Made by a program: the position numbers and the translations under genes. Shown piece after piece: positions 52,023 through 61,522 of a DNA stretch of 64,000 nucleotides; the first letter of the stretch is position 1; every line of letters begins with the position of its first letter. The stretch spans positions 1-64,000 of the forward strand of contig CAMAVE010000001.1 in assembly GCA_945861595.1 (NCBI GenBank), in the 5' to 3' direction. Origin of the DNA: Synechococcus sp. UW140. Lineage in GTDB: Bacteria; Cyanobacteriota; Cyanobacteriia; PCC-6307; Cyanobiaceae. The notes beneath the pieces are model-generated. The model was not told where the DNA came from and searched no databases. It worked only from the letters and a program-made list of their open reading frames with translations.

Positions 52023-52417
52023 GGCACGGGGTGGTGGAAGGGTCGCCGCCAGGTCCCTGGTGCGGGCCCAGCGGGATGGCCAATCCCATGTTGGAAGCGG
52101 CTCCCAGGCCCTGGCGAAGGACGCGCAAGACGGCCGCAGCATCGGGGCGGATAGCAGCCCATCGTTGGTGCTGGCCGGCACCTTTGGTCTGGCCGCCGCC
52201 ATGGCTGCCCCGAGGGCCTCGGCCAGCCCGGCTGCAAGCCAGGCCCCGACCCCTGCCTCGCCCCGGCCCGAACCCAGGCGGCAGATATTCGCAATTGCAA
52301 CTACTATTGAGAACAACTGGCGGCCTTCCGCCGCCCCATGGCCTCCGCGGATGGCCCAAAGCGCCGCCGTTCCCCTCCTCCCGCCCCCCCCTGCTCCCCT
52401 TGGCCGCCCTCCCCACC

Positions 52418-52876
52418 GTGACTGCCGCCAACCCCCAGGCGGAGGCCCTGCGGACCTCCCTCAATGGCCGGGGCCAACGGCTCACGCCCCAACGCCAGCG
52501 GGTGCTGGGGCTGTTTGAACGCATCGGCGAAGGCAGCCACCTCAGCGCCGAAGAGGTGCATCAACGGCTGCTCAAGGGCGAGGAGAAGGTGTCCCTGGCC
52601 ACGGTGTACCGCACCCTGCGCCTGCTCAGTTCGATGCAACTTCTTCAGGAACTCGAACTCCCCGATGGCGGCCGCCGCTTCGAACTAGCCGGCGACACCA
52701 ACCGGGACCACCACCATTTGGTGTGCGTGCGCTGCGGCCAAACCGAAGAATTTGAAAGCCACGACGTGCTCCGGGCCGGCGAACGGGCCGCCGGGCTCCA
52801 CGGCTTTCGGCTGCTCGAATGCGTGCTCAATGTGCGGGCGGTGTGCCCCAGCTGCGCCCAAGCCGAAGGGGCTTAA
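52418..52876 (+). CDS. fur: Ferric uptake regulator Fur
   Basis: RLTPQRQRVLGLFERIGEGSHLSAEEVHQRLL..SLATVYRTLRLL..HHHLVCVRCGQTEEFES..VRAVCPSC; GTG start inferred. Confidence 0.92.
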   Translation: MTAANPQAEALRTSLNGRGQRLTPQRQRVLGLFERIGEGSHLSAEEVHQRLLKGEEKVSLATVYRTLRLLSSMQLLQELELPDGGRRFELAGDTNRDHHHLVCVRCGQTEEFESHDVLRAGERAAGLHGFRLLECVLNVRAVCPSCAQAEGA

Positions 52877-52946
52877 ATCAATCCAAAGAAAGGAAGTAGG
52901 ACACGCTCCCTAACCAAAGGAGACGACGTTGGCACCAACGCAGGCC

Positions 52947-53099
52947 TTAACGTCCCTGGGGATAACGGCGAACGGGCACGGGCACCAGCACGGGCTGCAT
53001 CAGGCCGCCACCGCCGTTGTCGTCATCGGAGCCCTCCACGAGCCACCACACCAGACCCAACAGCACCAAGACGACTGAACACAACACGAGCTCCGTCAT
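52947..53099 (-). CDS. Small 50-aa single-TM protein
   Basis: MTELVLCSVVLVLLGLVWWLVEGSDDDNGGGGLMQPVLVPVPVRRYPQGR*; TM, acidic linker, Pro/Val tail; absent from supplied ORF track. Confidence 0.65.
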   Translation of the reverse strand: MTELVLCSVVLVLLGLVWWLVEGSDDDNGGGGLMQPVLVPVPVRRYPQGR

Positions 53100-53285
53100 G
53101 CAGTCGCCTTGAAATGACCAAACCTTAGCCAGGATGGCCAGGATTGGTGTGTCATCGGTTGCCGAATGCAGGGTGGGGTTCCCGCCTAGGGACAGGCGAG
53201 CCGATCGGGGGCCCGATAGGGAAGAAAACCGGGGTGGACTGGCCCCATAGAGCTTTGGCAGAAAGCCACTCCCCGGCCTGGATGC

Positions 53286-54590
53286 TCAGCCGAAACCCTT
53301 GCCTGCGTCCCTAGCGACGCAGGCCTGCAGTTGCTGGCGCAGTTTGCGGTGGTTGAGGTCGCGGCCGATCAACACCAACTGGTTCTTGCGCTCGCCATCC
53401 CATTCGGTGTCATCGATCGAGAAGCGTTTGCCGGCCAGGTGAAACACATGGCGCCGCTCACTCTCGTTAAACCAGAGGATGCCCTTGGCGCGGAACACGC
53501 CGCTGGGCAACTGGTTGTCTAGGAAGTTCTGGAACTTGCGCAGGGCAAAAGGTCCATCGCTACTAAAGGAGAGGGAGGTGAAGCCCTCAATCGCCAGGTG
53601 GTCGGCGGCCCGTTGCACGGGATCGTCGGATAGGGCAGTGTCACTGGGGTGGTCGTGGTGGTCATGGTCATGGCTGCAGTGGCCGTGGTCATGGTCACAG
53701 GAGCTGTGGTCTGCCTCGGCCGAGGGCGCGAGCGCACCGTGATCGTGCTGGTGGCCGCCTGAATGGCCATGCCGGTGGCCGTGATCATGCCCGTGGCTGT
53801 GGTCGTGACCATGGCTGTGGTCGTGGCCGTGGTCATGGCTGTGGTCATGGGCGGGCTTGGCTTCGCCGGCCGCCACCACCCGATCGGACTCAAACAACCC
53901 CACGCTCAGCAGCAGGGGCAAGGCCACCTCGCCGTGGCTGGAGCGCAGGATGCGGGCGTCGGTTTTGATCTCCTTGAGATGGCTCTCCAGGGCCGTGAGC
54001 CGCTCCTCGCTGACCAGATCGCACTTATTCAGCAGCAGGATGTCGCCGTACACCACCTGGGCCCGGGCCACTTCGCCCTGGTCAATCGTGTCACTGAAGT
54101 TTTCAGCATCGATCAGGGTGATGATCGAATCAAGCCGGGTGGCATCGCGCAGGTCACTTCCGAGGAAGGTCATGGCCACCGGCAGGGGATCGGCCAGGCC
54201 GGTGGTTTCGACCACCAGGTAGTCCACCGGCTCGGGCCGCTCCAGGATCCGATACACCGCTTCGAGCAGCTCGCCATTGATCGAGCAGCAAATACAGCCG
54301 TTGCTGAGCTCCACCATGTCTTCGCCGGTGGCGATGATCAGGTCGTTGTCGATGCCGATTTCGCCGAATTCATTCACCAATACGGCGGTTTTGAGCCCCT
54401 GTTGGTTACTGAGGATGTGGTTCAGCAGGGTGGTTTTGCCGGCCCCCAGAAAGCCGGTGATGATCGTCACCGGCAGGGTGCTCTGGCGTAGGGCCGCTCC
54501 AGCGAGGCTGTCTTCACCCGCGGCGGGAGAGGCTCCGGATCCGGCTGCCGCAGCCGACCCGGTCGATGCTCGCGAAGCCGTGCTGGTCAT
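53286..54590 (-). CDS. G3E-family GTPase (CobW/COG0523) with long His-rich insert
   Basis: VTIITGFLGAGKTTLLNHIL; GCICCSI (CxCC); HDHSHDHGHDHSHGHDHSHGHDHGHRHGH. Confidence 0.95.
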   Translation of the reverse strand: MTSTASRASTGSAAAAGSGASPAAGEDSLAGAALRQSTLPVTIITGFLGAGKTTLLNHILSNQQGLKTAVLVNEFGEIGIDNDLIIATGEDMVELSNGCICCSINGELLEAVYRILERPEPVDYLVVETTGLADPLPVAMTFLGSDLRDATRLDSIITLIDAENFSDTIDQGEVARAQVVYGDILLLNKCDLVSEERLTALESHLKEIKTDARILRSSHGEVALPLLLSVGLFESDRVVAAGEAKPAHDHSHDHGHDHSHGHDHSHGHDHGHRHGHSGGHQHDHGALAPSAEADHSSCDHDHGHCSHDHDHHDHPSDTALSDDPVQRAADHLAIEGFTSLSFSSDGPFALRKFQNFLDNQLPSGVFRAKGILWFNESERRHVFHLAGKRFSIDDTEWDGERKNQLVLIGRDLNHRKLRQQLQACVARDAGKGFG

Positions 54591-54782
54591 GCGTACTTAA
54601 AAAAGCTATTCCCCCACTGTGGCACTGCCCCAAGGAAAGGGCCGGCCGGCCCTCCCTACCCAAGAGGCTGAATCGCCAGGGCGGTTTCGCCAGGACGCGG
54701 TAGGAGCTCAAGCTGGGGGACCCAGCCCAAGAGGAGCTCGTCAGGCGCTGATTAGCTTGAGGTCTGTTTCCAGGCAGGGCGG

Positions 54783-55478
54783 TTGGGCCTCGCGGTCGAA
54801 CAGGTAGGGGTGCGCCGCGGCAGCGACCTGGCGATCGAGGCGGTGAGCTTCGAGCTCCAAAGCGGCAGCCTCACGGCCCTGGTGGGCCCCAACGGGGCCG
54901 GCAAAAGCACCCTGCTGCAGGCGATTGCCGGCCAATTGCCCCTGGAGTCGGGCTTCATCAAGCTCGATGGCCAGCCCCTCACCTTGCCCCTGGCCCGCCG
55001 CCAGCTGGCCCTGATGCCCCAGCGGGGTGAGATCGCCTGGGGGTTCCCGATCACGGTGCGGGAGTTGGTGGGCCTGGGGCGCTTGGTGGCGGCCCGCCCC
55101 GGCTGCTGCGACGTGGAGGCAGCCCTGCAACGGGTGGGCCTGGCTGGCCTAGCCCAACGGCGCCTCGACCAACTCTCCGGTGGCCAGCAGCAACGGGCCC
55201 TGCTGGCCCGCACCCTGGTGCAACCGGCCCAGGTGTTGCTGCTTGATGAACCCTGCGCCGCCATCGACCCGCCGGCGCGCACAGCCCTTTTGCAGGTGAT
55301 GGGCCAGCTGCGCGATGCCGGCCTCACCCTGCTGGTCTCCAGCCACGATTGGGGGCACGAACTCGATGCCTACGACCGGGTGCTGGTGCTCGATCGCCGG
55401 CTGCTCGCCGATGGCACCCCGCAGCAGGTGCGCCGGGCCCTGGGGGACTTGCGGGTGGGCAACCACCGCTGCGGCTAG
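54783..55478 (+). CDS. Metal (Mn/Zn-type) ABC transporter ATPase
   Basis: LVGPNGAGKSTLLQAIAG; LSGGQQQRALLARTL; QVLLLDEPCAAID. Confidence 0.9.
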   Translation: MGLAVEQVGVRRGSDLAIEAVSFELQSGSLTALVGPNGAGKSTLLQAIAGQLPLESGFIKLDGQPLTLPLARRQLALMPQRGEIAWGFPITVRELVGLGRLVAARPGCCDVEAALQRVGLAGLAQRRLDQLSGGQQQRALLARTLVQPAQVLLLDEPCAAIDPPARTALLQVMGQLRDAGLTLLVSSHDWGHELDAYDRVLVLDRRLLADGTPQQVRRALGDLRVGNHRCG

Positions 55479-55543
55479 CCCAGGCGCGTGGGCGCCCCAT
55501 TCGGCAATCTGGAGGACCCTGGCCAAGCGGCACCCCCACGTCT

Positions 55544-56347
55544 ATGGATCGCTGGTGGGCCCTGCCCTTGCTCCTGGCCCTGCTGATCGGCGCCCTTTGC
55601 CCCCTGGCCGGCACGCTGCTGTTAGTGCAGCGGCGCCTGTTCCTGGCCAATTTGATCTCCCATGCAGTGCTACCTGGCCTGGCCCTGGCCGTGGCCCTGG
55701 GCCTGTCTCCCGGGCTGGGCGGCATGGTCAGCGGGGTGGCCGGGGCCCTGCTCGCGGAGCGCCTGAGCCAGGGCAGCAAACCCGGCGACAGCCGCGATGA
55801 GGCCGTGCTCAACACCGTGCTGGCGGGCTTTCTGGGCCTGGGAGTGCTGCTGATCCCCCTGTTGCACATCCGGGTTGATCTCGAAGCGATCCTGTTTGGC
55901 GACCTGCTGGCGGCCAGCCCGGGCGATCTGGCCGGCGGCCTGGCCGCCCTGGCCGCAGTGGGGGCCTTGCTGGGTTGGCGGTACCACCAGCTGGTCTTCC
56001 TCGGCGTCGATCCGGTGGGGGCGGCCAGCGCCGGCTTGCCGGTGCGGAGCCTGCGGCTATGGATGACCCTGGCCACCGCCTTCACCGTGGTGAGCGCCAT
56101 GACGGCCGTAGGGGTGGTGCTGGTGATCGCCCTGATGGGGGCGCCAGCCCTGGTGGCCCTCGTGGGGGCCCGCTCCTTGAAACAAGCCCTGCTGCGGGCC
56201 GGCCTGATTGGCATGGGGTTGAGCGCCCTGGGCTTTGGCCTGGCGATCCATCCGGCGATCAACCTGCCGCCGGGGCCGGTGATTGCCCTGCTCTGCCTGG
56301 CCCTGCTGCCCCTGGCCCAGGCCCTACGCCGGGCCCAGGTCACCTAA
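55544..56347 (+). CDS. Metal (Mn/Zn-type) ABC transporter permease, ABC-3 family
   Basis: GTLLLVQRRLFLANLISHAVLPGLALAVALG; polytopic. Confidence 0.9.
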   Translation: MDRWWALPLLLALLIGALCPLAGTLLLVQRRLFLANLISHAVLPGLALAVALGLSPGLGGMVSGVAGALLAERLSQGSKPGDSRDEAVLNTVLAGFLGLGVLLIPLLHIRVDLEAILFGDLLAASPGDLAGGLAALAAVGALLGWRYHQLVFLGVDPVGAASAGLPVRSLRLWMTLATAFTVVSAMTAVGVVLVIALMGAPALVALVGARSLKQALLRAGLIGMGLSALGFGLAIHPAINLPPGPVIALLCLALLPLAQALRRAQVT

Positions 56348-56385
56348 GTGGGGGCTGACCCAGGCCACCCCAAGGAGAGGTCGCT

Positions 56386-56865
56386 CTAGGCGGCCCCGAA
56401 CCAGTCAGGCAAGGCGTCGTAGGAGGCGGCGTTCTTCTCGTTTTCACGGGCTTCGACCTTCACGCAGCAGGTGCGGCCGCCATCGCGAGCCAAAAGCTGG
56501 GCATTGGCCCAACCCCACACCAACTGGGCGCTGGCTTCCATGCCCACATTCGCCATCACCCGCAGATCGAGGGCGCCCTGGTCGTGCAGGGCCTGCCACT
56601 GGGGCAGCAGGGGGTCGTCGGCGTTGACGAGAAAGGTGTGGTCGAACTGCTCAGCCAGTTGGGCTTCTAGGGCCTTGAGGCTGGAGAAATCAACGACAAA
56701 GCCATAGCCGTCGAGCTCACTGGCCTCAAACCAGCAGGTGAAACTGCGGCTGTAGCCGTGCACAAAGCGGCAGTGGCCCGGATGGCGCCACTGGCGATGG
56801 CAGCAGGGATAGCCGCTGAAGGTCTTGCTGCACGTGAACGCTGATGGGCGGCGGGGGGCGATCAT
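56386..56865 (-). CDS. 6-carboxytetrahydropterin synthase / 6-pyruvoyl-tetrahydropterin synthase family
   Basis: CRFVHGYSRSFTCWFEA; GFVVDFSSLKALEAQLAEQFDHTFLVN. Confidence 0.88.
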   Translation of the reverse strand: MIAPRRPSAFTCSKTFSGYPCCHRQWRHPGHCRFVHGYSRSFTCWFEASELDGYGFVVDFSSLKALEAQLAEQFDHTFLVNADDPLLPQWQALHDQGALDLRVMANVGMEASAQLVWGWANAQLLARDGGRTCCVKVEARENEKNAASYDALPDWFGAA

Positions 56866-56902
56866 CAGGCGGGGACGGGGTGTTGCGGGAGGATCAGAGC
56901 AG

Positions 56903-57595
56903 ATGGAACAGCAGCCCTTGCAAGCATCATTTCAGCCCCCTGACCAGGCCTGGCTCGGGCAGCTCCGCTTCAACGACGCCGGCCTGATCCCGGCCATCGC
57001 CCAGGACTGGCTCGATGGTGCCGTGCTGATGGTGGCCTGGATGAACAGCGAAGCCCTCGAGCGCAGCCTGGCCAGCGGCGAAGTGCATTACTGGAGCCGT
57101 TCCCGGGCCGAGCTCTGGCACAAGGGCGCCAGCAGCGGCCATTTCCAAAAACTGCGCGGCCTCCGCTACGACTGCGACGCCGATGTGCTGCTACTCACGA
57201 TTGAGCAGGTGGGTGATGTGGCTTGCCACACGGGGGCCCGCAGCTGCTTCTTTGGCGAGGCTGCCGCTGCCGCCGGGGGCCCCGGGGCCCTGCCGCCGCC
57301 GGCCGATGTCTGCAGCGAGCTCTCGCGGGTGATCGAAGGCCGGCGCGCCACCCCCGAGCCCGGTAGCTACACCAACCGGCTGCTCGAGGGCGGCGACAAC
57401 CGCATCCTCAAAAAGATCGGCGAAGAATGCGCCGAATTCGTGATGGCCTGCAAGGACGACAACGCTGCCGAGATCGCCGGTGAAGCCGCCGACATTGTGT
57501 TCCATCTGCAAGTGGCCCTGGCCCACCATGGCGTCCCCTGGCGCCAGGTGCAGGAAGTGTTGGCCGAGCGCCGTGGCGCCCCCCGGCGCCCATAG
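56903..57595 (+). CDS. hisI: Bifunctional phosphoribosyl-AMP cyclohydrolase / phosphoribosyl-ATP pyrophosphatase
   Basis: VLMVAWMNSEALERSLASGEVHYWSRSR; GEECAEFVMACKDDN. Confidence 0.95.
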   Translation: MEQQPLQASFQPPDQAWLGQLRFNDAGLIPAIAQDWLDGAVLMVAWMNSEALERSLASGEVHYWSRSRAELWHKGASSGHFQKLRGLRYDCDADVLLLTIEQVGDVACHTGARSCFFGEAAAAAGGPGALPPPADVCSELSRVIEGRRATPEPGSYTNRLLEGGDNRILKKIGEECAEFVMACKDDNAAEIAGEAADIVFHLQVALAHHGVPWRQVQEVLAERRGAPRRP

Positions 57596-57701
57596 CAAAC
57601 CAGCGCCCCAAGGCGCCCTTAGCAAACCAACGCCCCCAGGCGCCCTTAGCAAACCGGCGCCCCCGGCGCCCTTAGCAAACCAAAGGCCCCCGGCACTCTT
57701 T
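57594..57701. repeat. Four tandem ~27-bp units AGCAAACCnnCGCCCCnnGGCGCCCTT
   Basis: Units at 57594, 57621, 57648 and 57674; first begins inside the hisI stop codon; each of the first three holds a GGCGCC-containing dyad. Confidence 0.9.
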
Positions 57702-57744
57702 ATCAAGAAGGGCCCCCGGACACCCCGTATCGATCCGCCACCAG

Positions 57745-58539
57745 CTAAGGCGCCAGCCCCGGCTGCCGCAACAGCCAGCGCAAGGTGGCCCGGTCCCTTG
57801 GGCTCAGGGACAACACGGGTCGGGCCGTGGGACTCACCGCCATCACATCGCCGTCCTGGTCGCTATGGCCCCAAAGGCCGAAGGCATGGCCCAGTTCATG
57901 CAGGCTGGTGGCCTGGATCGCCTCGGGCCGCTGGCCGGGGCTAATCAGCACTTCCACCAGGGGCTCAAGCTGCCACTGGCCCAGCCGCTGCACCTGGCGC
58001 AGCTCCAGCAGGGCGCGTCCATGGCTGGCCCTCAAGGCCCCATCGGACCCTGACTTCAGGGGCGGCCTACGGCGCCAGAGGCGCACCTGGGCCTGGTCGG
58101 CCGTGGCAACCCGCTGAATCGGCAGCTCCCCTTGCCAGGTGGCCAGCGCCGCCTCCACGGCCCGCTGCCAGCGAGCCTCAAACGAGCTAGCTGGAGTGCC
58201 TGGAGCCAACGGTTCGATCCAAACGCACCATGACGAGCGCACCGGCCAGCCAGCCGCGGTGGGTTTCAAGAGTTGGCGGTAATCGCCGCCGCCGGCATCC
58301 CCCCCGGGCAGGAGCGAAGCCTTGGCAGCGTCGTCGCCTTGCCGATCGGCCTGCTTAGATCCAATCGCCGCCCCAGCCCTGGGCTCAGGGGCAGTCCAAG
58401 GCCGGCTTTCCGTTAGGGGCGGACAGTCGAAGCGGGGAGCTGGCACGGCACCGGCAGATCTGGCCCCCTGGAGCAGCAGGGGCGGGGGCTCGGGCAAGGG
58501 GACCTGCAGGGGCACGGGCTGCACGGGGCCGATGGGCAC
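57745..58539 (-). CDS. Matrixin-like (metzincin) zinc metalloprotease
   Basis: TSLHELGHAFGLWGHSDQDGDVM matches HExxHxxGxxxH plus Met-turn-like motif. Confidence 0.82.
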   Translation of the reverse strand: MPIGPVQPVPLQVPLPEPPPLLLQGARSAGAVPAPRFDCPPLTESRPWTAPEPRAGAAIGSKQADRQGDDAAKASLLPGGDAGGGDYRQLLKPTAAGWPVRSSWCVWIEPLAPGTPASSFEARWQRAVEAALATWQGELPIQRVATADQAQVRLWRRRPPLKSGSDGALRASHGRALLELRQVQRLGQWQLEPLVEVLISPGQRPEAIQATSLHELGHAFGLWGHSDQDGDVMAVSPTARPVLSLSPRDRATLRWLLRQPGLAP

Positions 58540-58551
58540 GAGGGCCTGGCC

Positions 58552-59076
58552 TCAGGCCGGCAGGCCCACGCCCCGGGCCATCAACACCGCCATCATCGGA
58601 ATCAGGGCAAAGCCCACCAATTCGATGTTCAAAATCCAGCCCAGGCGCTGGGCCAGGGCCTCGCTCACCTGGGGCAACTCGCCCTTGCGCAGGGGGATCG
58701 CCCAGAGGATATAGGTGACGGTGGGATAGAGGGACAGGGCTCCCACCGACAGGTAGGCCCCCACCTTCCACCAGAACAGGGGGTTGTGGGTATAGAACTC
58801 GCTGCCCTGGCCGAAATAGAGAACCCGCAGGATGCCGCTGCCCAGTAGCGCCAGCGCTGCCAGGCCGTACACGACATCGGTGATCACCATGGTGATCGCG
58901 TCCTTGCGGTCCGGATTGGGGCGGATCAGGCGCCGCTCCAGCACCAGGGCGCCGAAGCAAACCATGAAGCTGAGGTAGTGGACATAGGCCACGGCGGCCC
59001 TGGGCAGCAGGTCGCTGGGCAGCCCCAAGGGCAAGGTGCTGAGTAGATCGCTGATGGGTGCGGCAAACCCGACCAT
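58552..59076 (-). CDS. DUF2214-like integral membrane protein
   Basis: AAVAYVHYLSFMVCFGALVLERRLIRP...ITDVVYGLAALALLGSGILRVLYFGQG; start inferred. Confidence 0.75.
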   Translation of the reverse strand: MVGFAAPISDLLSTLPLGLPSDLLPRAAVAYVHYLSFMVCFGALVLERRLIRPNPDRKDAITMVITDVVYGLAALALLGSGILRVLYFGQGSEFYTHNPLFWWKVGAYLSVGALSLYPTVTYILWAIPLRKGELPQVSEALAQRLGWILNIELVGFALIPMMAVLMARGVGLPA

Positions 59077-59290
59077 GGGGCGCTGGATGCTGGGGACCTG
59101 ACCGTAGCGAGGCCCAGCATCCGCCGTGCCGAGTCGCGCCGCGGACGCGGAGATGCTGACGGGCACTGCCTCGATTGCAAATGTGTGGAAATACTTGCGC
59201 CACGAAAACCAGTTAATCCGCCCAAAAAGGGAGAAAAAGCGAAAGTCCGAAGCCTTTCAGTTGCTTCCAGCAAAGGCTGAAATACGCCCT

Positions 59291-60241
59291 ATGTTCTTTT
59301 CAGTGCCTGGGGTAGAAATGGCGAGTTCGCTGAGTGCGTATTTAGGAGAAATTGGTCGTCACCAATTGCTCACACCCGAACAGGAGCTCACCTTGGGCCG
59401 CAAGGTTCAGGCCTTGGTTGAGCTGCAAGAACGCTGCAGCAGCGCTGGTGGTGTGGGGGAAGCCTGCAGCTACGACGATGTTGAAAAGCGCACGATGCGC
59501 CTGGGGGAACGGGCCAAAACCCAAATGATCACGGCCAACCTGCGCCTGGTCGTCAACCTGGCCAAGCGCTACCAGGGCAAGGGGTTGGACCTGCTTGACC
59601 TGATCCAGGAAGGCACCTTGGGCCTCACCCGGGCGGTTGAGAAATACGACCCCACCCGCGGCCACAGATTCAGTACTTATGCCTACTGGTGGATTCGCCA
59701 AGGTCTCAACCGGGCCCTCTCCACCCAAAGCCGCACCATCCGCATTCCGGTGAATGTGAATGAGAAGCTGACGCGGCTGCGGGCCGCCAAGGCTCGCTTG
59801 CTGCAGAGCAATGGCCTGTTGCCTAGCCCCCGGGAGTTGGCCGCCGCCATGGCCATTCCCTTGGAAGAAGTCGAAGAGCTGCTCGGTTGTGAACTGCGCA
59901 GTGTCACCGTGAGCCTGCAGGGGGTGCTGAAATCGAAATCGGATCCCACCGAGCTGGTGGATGTGCTGCCCAGCAATGAAATGGCCCCGATGGAGCGGGC
60001 CGAACTGGCCGAACGCAGCGCCTCGGCCTGGACCTTGCTGGACGAGTCCAACCTCACCCCCAAGGAACGCACGGTGGTGATGCTGCGCTTCGGCCTCGAT
60101 GGCGGCAACGAATGGCGCACCCTGGCCGAAGTGGCCCGCCAACTGGGCTGCAGCCGCGAATACTGCCGCCAGGTGGTGCAACGGGCCCTGCGCAAGCTGC
60201 GCAAGACCGGCATCCAGAGCGGTCTAGTTGAGGTCGACTGA
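59291..60241 (+). CDS. RNA polymerase sigma-70 family factor, RpoD/SigA-like group 2
   Basis: LRLVVNLAKRYQGKGLDLLDLIQEGTLGLTRAVEKYDPTRGHRFSTYAYWWIRQGLNRAL; C-terminal region 4 HTH. Confidence 0.94.
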   Translation: MFFSVPGVEMASSLSAYLGEIGRHQLLTPEQELTLGRKVQALVELQERCSSAGGVGEACSYDDVEKRTMRLGERAKTQMITANLRLVVNLAKRYQGKGLDLLDLIQEGTLGLTRAVEKYDPTRGHRFSTYAYWWIRQGLNRALSTQSRTIRIPVNVNEKLTRLRAAKARLLQSNGLLPSPRELAAAMAIPLEEVEELLGCELRSVTVSLQGVLKSKSDPTELVDVLPSNEMAPMERAELAERSASAWTLLDESNLTPKERTVVMLRFGLDGGNEWRTLAEVARQLGCSREYCRQVVQRALRKLRKTGIQSGLVEVD

Positions 60242-60428
60242 GGGCTGAAAGCCCCCCAGGCCAGGCGCCTAGTGCCTGGTGGCTTGGGCTGGCCAAGGAC
60301 TCCAACTTGGGCTAAGCCCAGCAGCGGGATCGAGCGGGCCAGCCGCACCCTGCCCGCCGGTCATTAGCCCCTTCCGTCCAGCCCGGATGGGACCAAAGTA
60401 GGACGACCTTCTGCCAACGGGCATCGCC

Positions 60429-60824
60429 ATGGGTCCATCCACCCAGTCCCCGCCGCCCCGGGCCGAGCCCCGCTCTGCAGAAACCATCGAGGCCGAGGTG
60501 CTGGGCAGCACCGAAATCGATGAGGGGCTGCTCTGGAAACTGCTGCGCCGGGCCGGCCGCAGCGTCGCCCGGCCGGCGATCGAGTGCCTGGAGTTGGTGC
60601 TTGATGCCGGAACGCCCTTCCAGGTGCGCCTCACCATGGTGGCAGCCTTGACCTACCTGGTGTTCCCCCTGGATCTGATCCCGGATTTCATTCCCGTGGC
60701 TGGCTTTGGCGATGATGTGGTGGCGATGACGGCCCTGCTCGGCCTCTATCGCAGCAACATGAGTGAAGCCGTGCGCACCCGGGCCCAGCGCAAACTGGAC
60801 CAGTGGTTTCCCCCGGTGCGTTGA
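60429..60824 (+). CDS. YkvA family (DUF1232) protein
   Basis: AALTYLVFPLDLIPDFIPVAGFGDDVVAMTALLGLYRSNM. Confidence 0.9.
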   Translation: MGPSTQSPPPRAEPRSAETIEAEVLGSTEIDEGLLWKLLRRAGRSVARPAIECLELVLDAGTPFQVRLTMVAALTYLVFPLDLIPDFIPVAGFGDDVVAMTALLGLYRSNMSEAVRTRAQRKLDQWFPPVR

Positions 60825-61147
60825 TGGCCAGCCTCAGCCTCGAAGACCTGGAGGAACTCCAGAGCTTTCTCAAGGACTGGCTGCGCCACAGCGGCCGCAC
60901 CCAGGCGGACCTGCGCCGGGCCCTGCGGGTCAGCTCGATTCGCATGCCCGTGCTTCTCAATGAACTGCAACGGATCCATGGCCGCGAGGGCTTGAACGGC
61001 CTGGCCGAGCGGCTCTGCGGCATCGACCTGCTCTGGCAAGAGCAGCCAGGCTCCGGCGACGATGACCTTCCCGACCTGGAGTCTTCCCTGGGCCAACTGG
61101 ATCTCTTGCTCGAGGAGATTCGCCAGGGGGGCGGCGCAGGCGCCTAA
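60824..61147 (+). CDS. Cyanobacterial hypothetical with HTH-like region
   Basis: SLEDLEELQSFLKDWLRHSGRTQADLRRALRVSSIRMPVLLNEL. Confidence 0.7.
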   Translation: MASLSLEDLEELQSFLKDWLRHSGRTQADLRRALRVSSIRMPVLLNELQRIHGREGLNGLAERLCGIDLLWQEQPGSGDDDLPDLESSLGQLDLLLEEIRQGGGAGA

Positions 61148-61255
61148 CCCGGCGCCCACCCCGGCGACTGAAGCGGCTGCCCGCGGGCCGACTCCGACCG
61201 CCTGCGGCCAGCCGACTGCAGGGCAGGCAGAGTGGGGGCCGTTGCAGCGATCGCC

Positions 61256-61522
61256 ATGTCCCCCCGTCCCCAGCCCCTGGCAACCCAGTCCCTGCAGACC
61301 CTGATCGCCGGGCTGGGCCTGGCGGCAGCCCTGGCCAGCCCTGGCCTAGCCCAGAGCGAACGCTTCCTGCTCGGCCCCGGCAGCAACATTGGTCCGGAAA
61401 CCAAGATCGAGCCCAAAAACTGCGTCACGGCCGCCGACGGCAGCATCACCTGTGACACCAAGATTGTGAATCCCAAAGGCGATACGCCGGCTAAACCGAT
61501 TTACTCCCCCTTTAACCAGTGA
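61256..61522 (+). CDS. Small secreted hypothetical protein
   Basis: Signal peptide (LIAGLGLAAALASPGLAQ) then NCVTAADGSITCDTKIVNPKGDTPAKPIY. Confidence 0.7.
   Translation: MSPRPQPLATQSLQTLIAGLGLAAALASPGLAQSERFLLGPGSNIGPETKIEPKNCVTAADGSITCDTKIVNPKGDTPAKPIYSPFNQ

Noticed and set aside
53640-53870. Dense CATGGTCGTG-type repeat
   Set aside because: Explained as coding DNA for the His/Asp-rich tract of the CobW GTPase, not a CRISPR or intergenic array
53763-54491. 242-aa plus-strand ORF with MAVVVAVVMAVVM
   Set aside because: Shadow of the His-rich CobW gene
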